Part shown: one piece after another, positions 8,231 through 16,116 of the stretch | Position numbering within the stretch: position 1 is the stretch's first letter | Layout of the letters: every line of letters starts with the position of its first letter | Assembly: GCA_963676905.2 (NCBI GenBank) | Contig: CAXXVE010000001.1 | Coordinates: forward strand, 186,001 to 250,000 | DNA length: 64,000 bases | Source: Oceanispirochaeta sp963676905 | GTDB taxonomy: Bacteria > Spirochaetota > Spirochaetia > DSM-2461 | Reading direction: 5' to 3' | Program-made: the position numbers and the translations under genes | The notes under the pieces: generated by a model | Database searches by the model: none | Seen by the model: the letters and a program-made list of their open reading frames with translations, nothing else | Told to the model about the DNA's origin: nothing

Positions 8231-9559
8231 TCAGCCGAAATCAGCCAGGTCCGCGATTCCCTCGGGATTAAAGCGGTCCATCTTCTCGCCCCAGACGGCA
8301 TACCTTGCAATACGGTCATTCAGACTCAATGATGCCAGGGGATTGTCCTTGTGGAAAAGGCTCCACTCGGGTTTGACTGCGGCCAGCTTCTCATGGGCGA
8401 TAAGGGCCCAAGTGGCGCCGATAAGATGGGAAAATTCCTTTTGCAGGATTTCGGGACAGTTGAAGCTCTGGCGGGATGAGTTGATATCAACACCGCTGAT
8501 CTCCATAAGACCGTATTTGCCGCAGAGTTTCTGAACACGGACAAGCTGCTCCAGGGTGTTCCGGGGCGGCATATAGCTGATTCCCTTGAAACCTATCTTC
8601 TGCAGTTCGGGAACAAGGTCATCCAGAAAGTCATCCTCGAACTTTTCAGCCTTCTTGTCGCCGGTAGGACTCTCACCGACATCGCCGAGGTAGGCATAAC
8701 AGGGAATCCCGCCTATCTCGTTGGCAAAGGCAACCATATCATATACGGGGAGGCACTCTCTTTCATCGGGTTGGATAAAAAAGCGGGGAAGAAAGTTCCC
8801 TTTGAGAATCCCAAGAAGATCATAAAGGTAGTGGGGATTGGTTTCATCCAGAAGAAACTCCCTGATTTTGCCCTGAACGGAGAGTCCCATAGTGGCTTCC
8901 AGAAAATCTACAAGAGCCTGCCCTCTGCCGAATTTGGCAGCCAGTGCGTTGGACAGTCCATAGAGTATGTGCCTTTCTGTGATTCCTCCGCCGTTCTTCC
9001 ACTCCGAGAGGGAGGCAATGTCCTTTTCAAAGTCCAGGGGATCAAGGCCGAAGGGAGTGATCAGCTCATTCAGTTTCATTGTCTGTTTGCGGTTTCTTTC
9101 GTTACGGATATCCTGGAGAGGCTTCAAAAATGCCTCAACCCGCTCAATCTGTGTGGCGGGGACACCATGAACAGTCATATAAACAATGTTGGCTGAGTCG
9201 GGATTGTTCATTTTCCGACCCTCGACCGCAGTTCCTGTAAAGTTGACTCTTACCTCGAATCCGACGGTTGTTGCCATGCCGAGGATTTTTCCCGCCTCAA
9301 GGGTTTCCCTTGCTGCGGATATGCTGTCATGGTCCATACTGCCCACAGCCTTGAGACCGGCTTTTCTTGCAAACCAGACCGATGCCGATGGAGAATAGGG
9401 GCTGAATGAGAATGTGGTATGAACATGATTGTTCACTTCCTCCGACTCTTCGGGCAGTGACGCCATCAGCGCACTGTCTTCTGTAAACCCTTTTAAAGTT
9501 GCCAGATGTTCCTTATAGTCTCCTCGATTAAGGAGTTCCAACTGCTTCTCACCATCCAT
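8231..9559 (-). CDS. PHP-domain metal-dependent phosphoesterase
   Basis: A 442-residue protein with the first metal-binding motifs of the PHP fold: NNHVHTTFS with His45 and His47, and SMDHDS with Asp76, His77 and Asp78. PHP proteins use two or three divalent metals to cleave phosphate esters of nucleotides, sugars or histidinol phosphate. The protein is longer than the minimal PHP phosphatases; it resembles the YciV/TrpH-like group with a large insert of about 150 residues, and a late ISGVDINSS segment near residue 355 may supply further ligands. No signal peptide is seen. It is a single-gene unit with its own terminator. The natural substrate is unknown. Confidence 0.75.
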   Translation of the reverse strand: MDGEKQLELLNRGDYKEHLATLKGFTEDSALMASLPEESEEVNNHVHTTFSFSPYSPSASVWFARKAGLKAVGSMDHDSISAARETLEAGKILGMATTVGFEVRVNFTGTAVEGRKMNNPDSANIVYMTVHGVPATQIERVEAFLKPLQDIRNERNRKQTMKLNELITPFGLDPLDFEKDIASLSEWKNGGGITERHILYGLSNALAAKFGRGQALVDFLEATMGLSVQGKIREFLLDETNPHYLYDLLGILKGNFLPRFFIQPDERECLPVYDMVAFANEIGGIPCYAYLGDVGESPTGDKKAEKFEDDFLDDLVPELQKIGFKGISYMPPRNTLEQLVRVQKLCGKYGLMEISGVDINSSRQSFNCPEILQKEFSHLIGATWALIAHEKLAAVKPEWSLFHKDNPLASLSLNDRIARYAVWGEKMDRFNPEGIADLADFG

Positions 9560-9759
9560 ACTTTCTTTTTCCTTTCATTATTCATTCATTATGGTTTCAA
9601 ATAACAATTCATTTTATTTCATAAACTTTGATAACACAAGCCGGAGTGAAAGGTTCATAAACAAAACGCATTGAAAACTTTGCTTTTTTTCAGAAAGGAT
9701 GTAATATCAATAAAAGCTCACTCATTTGAATCTATCTGCTGTTAAAGCAAGGAGAAGAT

Positions 9760-10236
9760 ATGAACTTATTAAGAAAATTGCTGCTCTATCCCGCAGCACT
9801 GCTGGTTATGCTGATTCTTCCCATATCCTGTGCATCGACGCCGGAAACTACCGAAGAAGAGCCCGTTGCCCAGACCACTGCACCCGTCGAGGCTCCTGCA
9901 GATGCGACCTCCGACACTGCGGCCGCATCCCGGTCAGACGCGTTGAATGCAAGGAAAACCGCCGTAGACGCCAAGGCCCCCAAAGCCGCTCCCGTTCTCT
10001 TTGAAGAGGGAGAAGGATTTGTAACTGCCGGAGACGCAAAAGTTTCAGAACAGGACTACCAGGGTGCTGTTGAGAATTTTGTCAAAGCGAAAGAGAGTTT
10101 TACAGCTGCCGCAGTTAAAGCGGAGGAAGAGAAAGAGAAGGCCATCGCCGCAATGAAGGCCGCCGATGAAGCCATCGCCAATACAGAAAAGAACGCTGAG
10201 GATGCGGAGAAATCTGCCGCCGAGGAGGAAGAGTGA
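9760..10236 (+). CDS. Small helical lipoprotein of unknown function
   Basis: The protein has 158 residues. A basic start and hydrophobic stretch end in the relaxed lipobox LPISC with Cys24, so it is probably exported and lipid-anchored. A threonine-, proline- and alanine-rich linker follows. The last 70 residues are a highly charged alanine-, glutamate- and lysine-rich helix, probably a coiled coil or a TPR-like pair around EQDYQGAVENFVKAKESF. AAGGAG precedes the ATG. The stop codon overlaps the start of the next gene (TGATG), so the lipoprotein and the LysM protein are translationally coupled and probably act together in the envelope. I do not recognise a named family. Confidence 0.75.
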   Translation: MNLLRKLLLYPAALLVMLILPISCASTPETTEEEPVAQTTAPVEAPADATSDTAAASRSDALNARKTAVDAKAPKAAPVLFEEGEGFVTAGDAKVSEQDYQGAVENFVKAKESFTAAAVKAEEEKEKAIAAMKAADEAIANTEKNAEDAEKSAAEEEE

Positions 10237-10928
10237 TGAAAAGACTGCTGTTACTTCTGATGCTGACAACCCTTACCGCGGGTCTTTTTGCACAGAACCT
10301 TCAGGACAATCCCGACTATAGAAAATCTGTCGAATTGAAACGTCAGAGTGAATCGGCCTTTGAAGAGGGAGACTATCCCGAAGCAAGACGTCTGGCCGAG
10401 GAGTCCCAGAGATACGCCGCCCTTTCGGACGAGTGGATCGCCATGATGCTCAGCCGCTACAGAGCCAACAGCGCTTTGAGACGGCTGGAAAGAAGCCTGA
10501 ACTCTGCCGCCAATATCAGGGGTGATGAAAATTTCCCCGAAGAGTATGCACAGGGACAGGCCTACTATGCACAGGCCCAGCAGGAATTTAAAGACGAAAG
10601 CTACGATGACAGCTACGAAAGTTCCCTAGCGGGAATTGAAGTACTGAAAGCCATTGTCTATATCCCCCGCGAGAGCAGCGGTACACTTCCCGCCCGTTAT
10701 GTGGTAAGGAAACTGCCCAGCGGTCAGGAGGACTGCCTGTGGAATATTGCAGGATACGACTTTATCTACAACGATGCCTGGAGCTGGAAGAGCCTTTATG
10801 AGGCAAACAGAAGCAAGCTTGTAGACCCTGATAATCCGGACCTGATCCACCCCGGTCTGATTCTTGACATCCCCTCCAGAGCGGGAGAGACCAGAAGCGG
10901 AACCTGGGACAAGGGAGAGATCAGATAA
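10236..10928 (+). CDS. Exported LysM-domain protein
   Basis: A 230-residue protein with a cleavable-type signal peptide ending at LFAQ, a helical middle containing repeat-like SAFEEGDYPEARRLAEES segments, and a C-terminal LysM-like module running from RYVVRKLPSG to IHPGLILDIPS. LysM modules usually bind peptidoglycan, so a periplasmic, wall-binding role is inferred. The ATG at 10236 is preferred over an in-frame GTG one codon earlier because GAGGAGG lies about eight bases upstream. It overlaps the stop of the lipoprotein gene by one base. The C-terminal module closely resembles that of the lipoprotein at 54793-56223 (shared CLW-IA, PDLI-PG and IP pattern), so the two are related. Confidence 0.82.
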   Translation: MKRLLLLLMLTTLTAGLFAQNLQDNPDYRKSVELKRQSESAFEEGDYPEARRLAEESQRYAALSDEWIAMMLSRYRANSALRRLERSLNSAANIRGDENFPEEYAQGQAYYAQAQQEFKDESYDDSYESSLAGIEVLKAIVYIPRESSGTLPARYVVRKLPSGQEDCLWNIAGYDFIYNDAWSWKSLYEANRSKLVDPDNPDLIHPGLILDIPSRAGETRSGTWDKGEIR

Positions 10929-10960
10929 TCACCGGTTTCCCTGAATTCATTTAGACTATC

Positions 10961-10993
10961 AAAGCCGTTCCCCCCGGGAGCGGCTTTTTTTAT
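10961..10993 (+). terminator. Terminator after the LysM gene
   Basis: AAAGCCGTTCC pairs with GGGAGCGGCTT across a short C-rich loop, followed by seven T. The sequence is nearly the same as the terminator at 11997-12028. Confidence 0.8.
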
Positions 10994-11074
10994 TGAAACT
11001 CATTTTCCGAAGGCGGGCCGCTGTAAATGCCCCCTGTTTATTGCATGTAATTAAGAAATATCAATATATATTTA

Positions 11075-11103
11075 TTGAAATATTGGAACTCTATGGTTAA
11101 TAT
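11075..11103 (+). promoter_or_regulatory. Promoter of the FMN-binding protein gene
   Basis: TTGAAA (11075-11080), 17-base spacer, TAATAT (11098-11103), in an AT-rich gap of about 245 bases that otherwise holds only the preceding terminator. Confidence 0.5.
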
Positions 11104-11173
11104 AGAAACGATAGTAATCATATAACCATTTACTATTAAAAAATCACAGGCATTTGCCGGGAGAAAAAATCCA

Positions 11174-11965
11174 ATGAAAAAAGCATTACTACTATTATCT
11201 GTCCTGCTGATCGCTGCAGGATCTGTCGCCGCGAAGGACTACAGTGACGGAGTCTATTTTGCACAGGAAACAGAGTTTCCCCAGTCAGGCTGGAAATACA
11301 ATGTAACCCTCGTTGTAAATCGCGGGAAAATCAAAGAAGTAACCTGGAACGGTTCCAATATAAACGGCGGAGAGGACAAGGTATCCATCTCCCGCTCCGG
11401 CCGCTACGGTATGGTTGAATACGGCAACGCCATCGCTCCCTGGTGGAAGCAGGCTCAGGCAGTTGAAAAAGCACTGATCAAATTTCAGGACGTAGATGAA
11501 ATTACTCTCTCCGATACTGACGGACACACCGATGCAGTAACCGGAGCAACCATCAAGGTAGCCCCCTTTGTCGCACTTGTAAAAGAAGCTCTTGCAGCCG
11601 GACCTGTTGGTTACGGCCCCTACAAGGACGGAGAGTACAGCGCACAGGAAGCCGCTTTTGATCACGGATATAAGTATGCTGTTGCCGTAACTGTTACATC
11701 CGGATATATCGTTTCAGTAAAATGGGACGGGATTGCCGAAGACGGTGGAAAGAGCAAGGTTCAGAAATCAATGGACGGTGAGTATGGAATGGTAGCCAAC
11801 GGCGGCGCCATGGCACCCTGGTTTGAACAGGCCAAGGCTGTTGAAGCTGGAGTCATCAGCTCACAGAGCACAGATCAGCCTGACAGCATTTCCGGTGCAA
11901 CCATCGGACCCGATCCCTTCTATGCCCTCCTTAATGAGGCCCTTGCAGGAGCAGAACGGAGATAA
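11174..11965 (+). CDS. Secreted protein with two FMN-binding (flavinylation-type) domains
   Basis: A 263-residue protein with a signal peptide cut near AAA/KD (residue 20) and two tandem copies of the FMN-binding domain. Copy one runs about 23-140 and copy two about 150-260. Each copy begins with a DGxY-AQE-like segment and ends with the sequence recognised by the flavin transferase ApbE: Asp120-x-x-Thr123-Gly-Ala-Thr126 and Asp237-x-x-Ser240-Gly-Ala-Thr243. In known relatives FMN is attached covalently to the last threonine, giving an extracytoplasmic electron carrier. The two halves are clearly an internal duplication. The gene has its own promoter and terminator. No ApbE gene is in the window, so the partner must lie elsewhere. 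Confidence 0.87.
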   Translation: MKKALLLLSVLLIAAGSVAAKDYSDGVYFAQETEFPQSGWKYNVTLVVNRGKIKEVTWNGSNINGGEDKVSISRSGRYGMVEYGNAIAPWWKQAQAVEKALIKFQDVDEITLSDTDGHTDAVTGATIKVAPFVALVKEALAAGPVGYGPYKDGEYSAQEAAFDHGYKYAVAVTVTSGYIVSVKWDGIAEDGGKSKVQKSMDGEYGMVANGGAMAPWFEQAKAVEAGVISSQSTDQPDSISGATIGPDPFYALLNEALAGAERR

Positions 11966-11996
11966 TCCGGCGCGGACTGAAACTGAAGTAGATTTG

Positions 11997-12028
11997 AAAG
12001 CCGTTCCTCCAGGGAGCGGCTTTTTATT
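11997..12028 (+). terminator. Terminator after the FMN-binding protein gene
   Basis: AAAGCCGTTCC pairs with GGGAGCGGCTTT and is followed by a T-rich tract. Nearly identical to the one at 10961-10993. Confidence 0.78.
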
Positions 12029-12033
12029 TGCGG

Positions 12034-12681
12034 TTAATCCCTGCCGCCTGACGCGGCCCGGCCAAGACGCTCGCTTTCCATCTGAAAACGGTTCAGCCTT
12101 TCAAAGACCTCCATCAGATGATCCACCGATACATCCCTGCTGCAGAGACCGGCATCCTGCATCTCCCTGATCAGGTAGTAGGTTGACTCAATGGTTGAAA
12201 GGCAGAAAGAGGCAGGCTGCTTCTTGATATGAAACTGAGATCTGTAGGATGCAGAGAAAGAGAGCCGGGGCAGAGTCTGCAGGCTCGGGGTATGATGAAC
12301 CATCTTCCGGGCCATAACCCAGGTGGCATCCACAAGAAAAACAAGAAGTTTTCTGTCTCTTCTGCCGGCCCGGCTGACGGGGTCCGCGCAAAACTGCCCG
12401 GCGGTCATGGCACTCTCGCCGGGGTAAAGAACCACAGGATAGTACCCCTTATCCTCCAGCAGCTCCCTGTATCTGGAGTTCTCATCGAATGATTTTCCGA
12501 TTATGATCTCTGAATCAACAAGGCTAAGCGCCGTCAGCCGGCCTGTTCCGGTCCTCTGCTTATAGGCCTCCCAGGGATGCATAAGAAAGACAAACTTTAC
12601 AGCTGTATCAACAGCCTTTATATGGGAGCAGTAGCACTGGTCTTTGGGGCGGTAACAGTTATAACAATTCTCGCGGGACAT
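12034..12681 (-). CDS. DTW-domain tRNA-uridine aminocarboxypropyltransferase
   Basis: The DTW family (TapT/TuaA, DTWD2) adds the 3-amino-3-carboxypropyl group of S-adenosylmethionine to a uridine of tRNA. The 215-residue protein starts with a cysteine cluster, CYNCYRPKDQCYC, that probably binds zinc. It carries the family's HPWE segment near residue 35, an LYPGESA segment near 85 and the name-giving DATW motif in VDATWVMARKM. The start at 12681 places the cysteine cluster at the N-terminus as in the family; an extension to 12810 would add an unrelated hydrophobic stretch. No good ribosome binding site is seen, so the start is uncertain. It is divergent from the neighbouring dehydrogenase gene. 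Confidence 0.85.
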   Translation of the reverse strand: MSRENCYNCYRPKDQCYCSHIKAVDTAVKFVFLMHPWEAYKQRTGTGRLTALSLVDSEIIIGKSFDENSRYRELLEDKGYYPVVLYPGESAMTAGQFCADPVSRAGRRDRKLLVFLVDATWVMARKMVHHTPSLQTLPRLSFSASYRSQFHIKKQPASFCLSTIESTYYLIREMQDAGLCSRDVSVDHLMEVFERLNRFQMESERLGRAASGGRD

Positions 12682-12734
12682 GGTCTGTATATATATCAGC
12701 AATGGATTGGTCTGAAAAGAGCGGCGGGTCCTTG

Positions 12735-12764
12735 TTGAACCCTTTCGGGGATAAAAGGTATAAA
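12735..12764 (+). promoter_or_regulatory. Promoter of the 2-hydroxyacid dehydrogenase gene
   Basis: TTGAAC (12735-12740), 18-base spacer, TATAAA (12759-12764). A GAAGGAG ribosome binding site follows near 12792. Confidence 0.5.
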
Positions 12765-12809
12765 TCTTTATAGTGTTGATAAAAATCTGTAGAAGGAGCA
12801 GCCGAAACA

Positions 12810-13763
12810 ATGAAAATACATGTTATTGAGCCACTTGCGGTTTCAGAAGAAAAAATGGAAGAGATGCGCAGCACCCTTGCCGGAGCGGGGCATCAGATTA
12901 CATTCTTTCCCGACAGAGTGACAGACCTTGAGACAACTATAGCAAGAGCGGAGGGGGCTGACATAGTTGTAATCGCAAACATGCCCTTCCCGGCGGAAGC
13001 TGTTGCAGCCCTGCCGGACCTGAAACTCCTGGCCGTCGCCTTTACAGGCATTGACCATGTGGCCATGGATGCCTGCCGTGAGAGAAATATTGCTGTCTGC
13101 AACGCCTCCGGCTACTCTACAGTCAGTGTTGCGGAACTTACAATAGGCCTGATTATTGATGTTCTGCGGAACATGACAAGGCTTGACCCCATAACCCGGA
13201 ACGGAGGAACCAAAGAGGGTCTTGTGGGCTTTGACCTTCAGGGAAAAACAGCAGGAATCATCGGTCTGGGAGCCATTGGAACCCGCACAGCCCGCCTTCT
13301 TAAAGCCTTTGGATGCTCACTTCTCTCACTTGACCGTGGAAAGCCGGCTCCCGGAGATATTGAGATAGAACTCTGCAGCATGGATACTCTTCTGGAAAGA
13401 AGCGATATTATTACCCTTCACTGTCCCCTGAACGATGAGACCAGAGGACTCATCGGAGCTGAAGAACTGGAAAAGATGAAAGATTCCGCCGTCCTTATCA
13501 ACTGCGCCCGGGGCCCGGTAGTAGACGAAAAGGCTCTTGCTGAGTCACTGAAATCGGGTAAGATTGCCGGTGCGGGAGTGGATGTCTTCACGACCGAACC
13601 ACCTCTGCAGCCGGAGGCAAGCCCTCTTCTGAATCTGGAGAATGCCGTACTCACACCCCATATTGCCTTTGCCACAAAGGAGGCTTTTGTACGCCGGGCC
13701 GATATTGTTGTAGACAATATTCTAAGCTGGACAACGGGTCATCCCAAAAATATCAAAAGCTGA
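12810..13763 (+). CDS. D-isomer-specific 2-hydroxyacid dehydrogenase
   Basis: NAD(P)-dependent enzyme that interconverts a 2-oxoacid and its D-2-hydroxyacid. The 317 residues have the two-domain layout: nucleotide-binding GLGAIG at 152-157 in the middle, and catalytic Arg234 (NCARGPVVDE), Glu263 (TTEPP) and His284 (TPHIAFAT). It resembles the short, phosphoglycerate-dehydrogenase-like members but lacks an ACT domain, so a general reductase for glyoxylate, hydroxypyruvate or pyruvate is as likely as serine biosynthesis. GAAGGAG precedes the ATG. The LrgA gene follows after about 40 bases on the same strand, with a perfect inverted repeat between them. Confidence 0.88.
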   Translation: MKIHVIEPLAVSEEKMEEMRSTLAGAGHQITFFPDRVTDLETTIARAEGADIVVIANMPFPAEAVAALPDLKLLAVAFTGIDHVAMDACRERNIAVCNASGYSTVSVAELTIGLIIDVLRNMTRLDPITRNGGTKEGLVGFDLQGKTAGIIGLGAIGTRTARLLKAFGCSLLSLDRGKPAPGDIEIELCSMDTLLERSDIITLHCPLNDETRGLIGAEELEKMKDSAVLINCARGPVVDEKALAESLKSGKIAGAGVDVFTTEPPLQPEASPLLNLENAVLTPHIAFATKEAFVRRADIVVDNILSWTTGHPKNIKS

Positions 13764-13779
13764 GGCATTGTAAGTCGGG

Positions 13780-13802
13780 ATGCAAATTACTACAATTTGC
13801 AT
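13780..13802. repeat. Perfect 9-bp inverted repeat immediately before lrgA
   Basis: ATGCAAATT (13780-13788) and AATTTGCAT (13794-13802) flank a five-base loop. It covers the space where a ribosome binding site should be and ends three bases before the likely ATG of lrgA, so it could be a DNA operator or an mRNA hairpin acting on translation. Confidence 0.7.
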
Positions 13803-13805
13803 GAT

Positions 13806-14159
13806 ATGAAATTACTCAGAGAAATTGTAATCGTCCTGCTCCTTCTGGCTGCAGGTATTCTGCTGGGACGGGTGGTCCCCTTCCCTTCCAGCCTTATAAG
13901 CATGCTCCTCTTTCTGGGCCTCCTCCTTTCGGGGCTCTTGAAGGAGGAGTACTTCAAGGGCGGCCTGTCCGATCTTGTCCTCAAATACCTTTCGGTTTTC
14001 TTTATTCCCCCATCCATGAAGGTTCTGGACTCCCTCGCCCTTCTGGAGGGAGTGTGGCCCCGGATTCTGCTTGTGGTCCTGATAAGCAATGTTCTTATTA
14101 TGGGAGTGACAGGGCTCACGGTTCAGCTTCTTCTGAAAACGGAGCACCAGGATGCCTGA
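13806..14159 (+). CDS. lrgA: LrgA/CidA-family holin-like membrane protein
   Basis: The protein has about 117 residues and four predicted membrane segments: one at the N-terminus, one around PSSLISMLLFLGLLLSGLL, one after a KYLSVFFIPPSMKVLDS segment that matches the LrgA family, and one near the C-terminus. LrgA/CidA proteins work with LrgB/CidB in control of murein hydrolase activity, overflow-metabolite transport or cell death; which applies here is unknown. The start is uncertain: an ATG at 13806 is taken, an in-frame TTG lies at 13797, and neither has a clear ribosome binding site. The stop overlaps the lrgB start by eight bases, so the pair is translationally coupled. Confidence 0.85.
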   Translation: MKLLREIVIVLLLLAAGILLGRVVPFPSSLISMLLFLGLLLSGLLKEEYFKGGLSDLVLKYLSVFFIPPSMKVLDSLALLEGVWPRILLVVLISNVLIMGVTGLTVQLLLKTEHQDA

Positions 14160-14847
14160 TATACTCACCGACAACATCTTCTTCGGCATCATAACGACCA
14201 TAGCAGCCTTTGCACTGGGGCGGCTGATCAACCGGAAAACAGGGCTTACCATCCTCAATCCCTTCCTTGTGGCATTTCTACTTCTGATGGCCATGGTTCT
14301 TCTTCTTAAAATACCTCTGCCCCACTATATGAAGGGTGCCTCCTGGCTTGAACAGATGCTGCCCGTTTCCATCATCCTTCTGGCTCTGCCCCTCTTCCGT
14401 CAGCGGAGTCCCCTGCACTTGCACAAGGTGGCCATCATTGCAGGAATAACAGCGGGAGTGATCACCAATCTGATATCCACCATCCTTCTTTGCAGACTCT
14501 TCAATCTGGATGAAGTTCTTCTGCGGTCCCTGATACCCCGTTCCATCACAACCCCTCTCGGAATGCTGATGACAGAGAACATCTCGGGGGTCAGCAGCAT
14601 CACAATGATAACAATAATTGTGAACGGCCTCTTTGGTGTGATCTTCTACACCCCCATCTATACCATTTTCCGTATTCATCATCCCATTGCCAGAGGCATT
14701 GCCATGGGAACAACCTCCCATGCCATAGGAACTGGAAAAGCCCTGGAACTGGGAGAGGTTATCGGAGCCATGAGCGGGCTTGCCATTGTACTGACAGGTC
14801 TGATAACCGTTCTGGCCTATCCTCTTATAAATCTCATCCTGGGTTAG
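14152..14847 (+). CDS. lrgB: LrgB/CidB-family membrane protein
   Basis: A hydrophobic 231-residue protein with six or seven membrane segments. Family motifs are the ILNPFLVAF segment, PRSITTPLGM near residue 127 and the well-conserved GTTSHAIGTGKALELGE near 185-201. LrgB is the partner of LrgA; in plants the two are fused as the plastid glycolate/glycerate carrier, and in bacteria they are linked to pyruvate uptake and autolysis control. A 2-hydroxyacid dehydrogenase just upstream could hint at organic-acid transport, which is inference. The start overlaps the lrgA stop. Confidence 0.9.
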   Translation: MPDILTDNIFFGIITTIAAFALGRLINRKTGLTILNPFLVAFLLLMAMVLLLKIPLPHYMKGASWLEQMLPVSIILLALPLFRQRSPLHLHKVAIIAGITAGVITNLISTILLCRLFNLDEVLLRSLIPRSITTPLGMLMTENISGVSSITMITIIVNGLFGVIFYTPIYTIFRIHHPIARGIAMGTTSHAIGTGKALELGEVIGAMSGLAIVLTGLITVLAYPLINLILG

Positions 14848-14876
14848 TTCAGACCCTAATTGAATTCGGTAAAGAC

Positions 14877-14902
14877 AAAAAAAACCCCGCCGGGGCGGGG
14901 TT
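14877..14902 (-). terminator. Terminator of the sugar importer operon
   Basis: A perfect GC-rich stem, AACCCCGCC with GGCGGGGTT, is followed by eight T on the minus strand. It lies 38 bases after the stop of the substrate-binding protein gene, and may also help to end transcription from lrgAB. Confidence 0.85.
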
Positions 14903-14940
14903 GATAAATCACAAGTTACGGATCAGATCCGCATCAGGAA

Positions 14941-16044
14941 TCAGTCGTAAAGCAGACCCTTGATGTCATCATTATCCATGTTGTCTACAGTGTAGAACTT
15001 GGCACCTGTGTCCACATCGGATACAGATTTTCCTTCGTAAGCCATGAAGGAGAGCTCAACAGCTTTGTAACCGATTGAGAAGGGGTCCTGGGTAATTGAA
15101 CCGAGGAAGTATCCAGCTCTAACGGCGTTTTTCTGACCGGCACCGGCGTCGAATCCGATTACAACCAGATCACTGTATTTGCTGCCCAGGTCGGTTCCGT
15201 CATTGGTTGCTGCAAGCAGACCTTTAACAGTAGCTTCGTTGGAGCAGAAGATACCGAGAACGTTTGCAGAGTCAACCTTGCTCAGTACAGCATTGGAAGC
15301 TGACATGGAGTCAGAAGCATCAGCAGACGCGGGAACAACCATTTCGATCATAACCTTGGAACCGCTTGTGGGGTTCTTGGCGTCAACGTAAGCGGGGTTA
15401 CCCATTACCTTGATGTCGGATTCGCTGAGGGAAGACTGGCTGGCGATAAGCTCAACCATTCTGTCTCTGAAACCTCTACCACGGCTTAAGAGTGATTCAC
15501 CGGCTGCATCCTGGTTCATAACAACGATGGTTACAGGAGAGGAAGCTGTAGCAGCTTCGATATCGCCTTTAACTACTTCAAACATCTTCTCAGCAGCCAG
15601 TCCGGCAGCATTATAGTTGTCTGTAGAAGCGTTGGCATAGATAGCACCAGCGGGAGCATTGGGAACACCGGAGTCAAAACCGACTACGGGGATTCCTCCG
15701 TCCTTGCACTCCTGGAGCTGATCCATTACGGATGTTGTGTCCAGAGCGGCCAGGGCAATCGCAACAGGCTTTTTAGCCATGGCGTTGTTCAGCATTTCTA
15801 CCTGAATCTGAACATCAGACTCTGAGGGAGGTCCTTCAAAAGTAATGTCCACACCATACTCATCAGCAGCAGCATTGGCACCCAGTTTTACCTGCTGCCA
15901 GAAGTCATGCTGTTCCCCTTTTGATACAACAGCGATGTAGGGCTTTCCACCTTCGCTCTGACCGTTTGCAAATACACCTGCTGTAAAAGAAGCCATCATA
16001 ACGGCACTTAACAGGATTACTGCAAATCTCTTAGATATTCTCAT
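14941..16044 (-). CDS. Sugar ABC importer, periplasmic binding protein (ribose/galactose-type)
   Basis: A 367-residue exported binding protein of the periplasmic-binding-protein/LacI fold that captures a monosaccharide and delivers it to the membrane permease. The signal peptide ends near VFANGQ, a form common to this organism (compare the rhamnose protein at 49578). The mature protein starts with IAVVSKGEQHDFWQQV and carries the family's IALAALDTTSV and GGIPVVGFDSGVP segments. AGGAGGT precedes the ATG. It is the last gene of the ATPase-permease-binding protein operon, an unusual order, and is followed by a strong terminator. The sugar cannot be read from the sequence. Confidence 0.9.
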   Translation of the reverse strand: MRISKRFAVILLSAVMMASFTAGVFANGQSEGGKPYIAVVSKGEQHDFWQQVKLGANAAADEYGVDITFEGPPSESDVQIQVEMLNNAMAKKPVAIALAALDTTSVMDQLQECKDGGIPVVGFDSGVPNAPAGAIYANASTDNYNAAGLAAEKMFEVVKGDIEAATASSPVTIVVMNQDAAGESLLSRGRGFRDRMVELIASQSSLSESDIKVMGNPAYVDAKNPTSGSKVMIEMVVPASADASDSMSASNAVLSKVDSANVLGIFCSNEATVKGLLAATNDGTDLGSKYSDLVVIGFDAGAGQKNAVRAGYFLGSITQDPFSIGYKAVELSFMAYEGKSVSDVDTGAKFYTVDNMDNDDIKGLLYD

Positions 16045-16116
16045 ATCTACCTCCTATTATTGTCCGGGGCATGCGCCCCGGATTTTCACATATTAAACTT
16101 CCGACGGGACGGGTGA

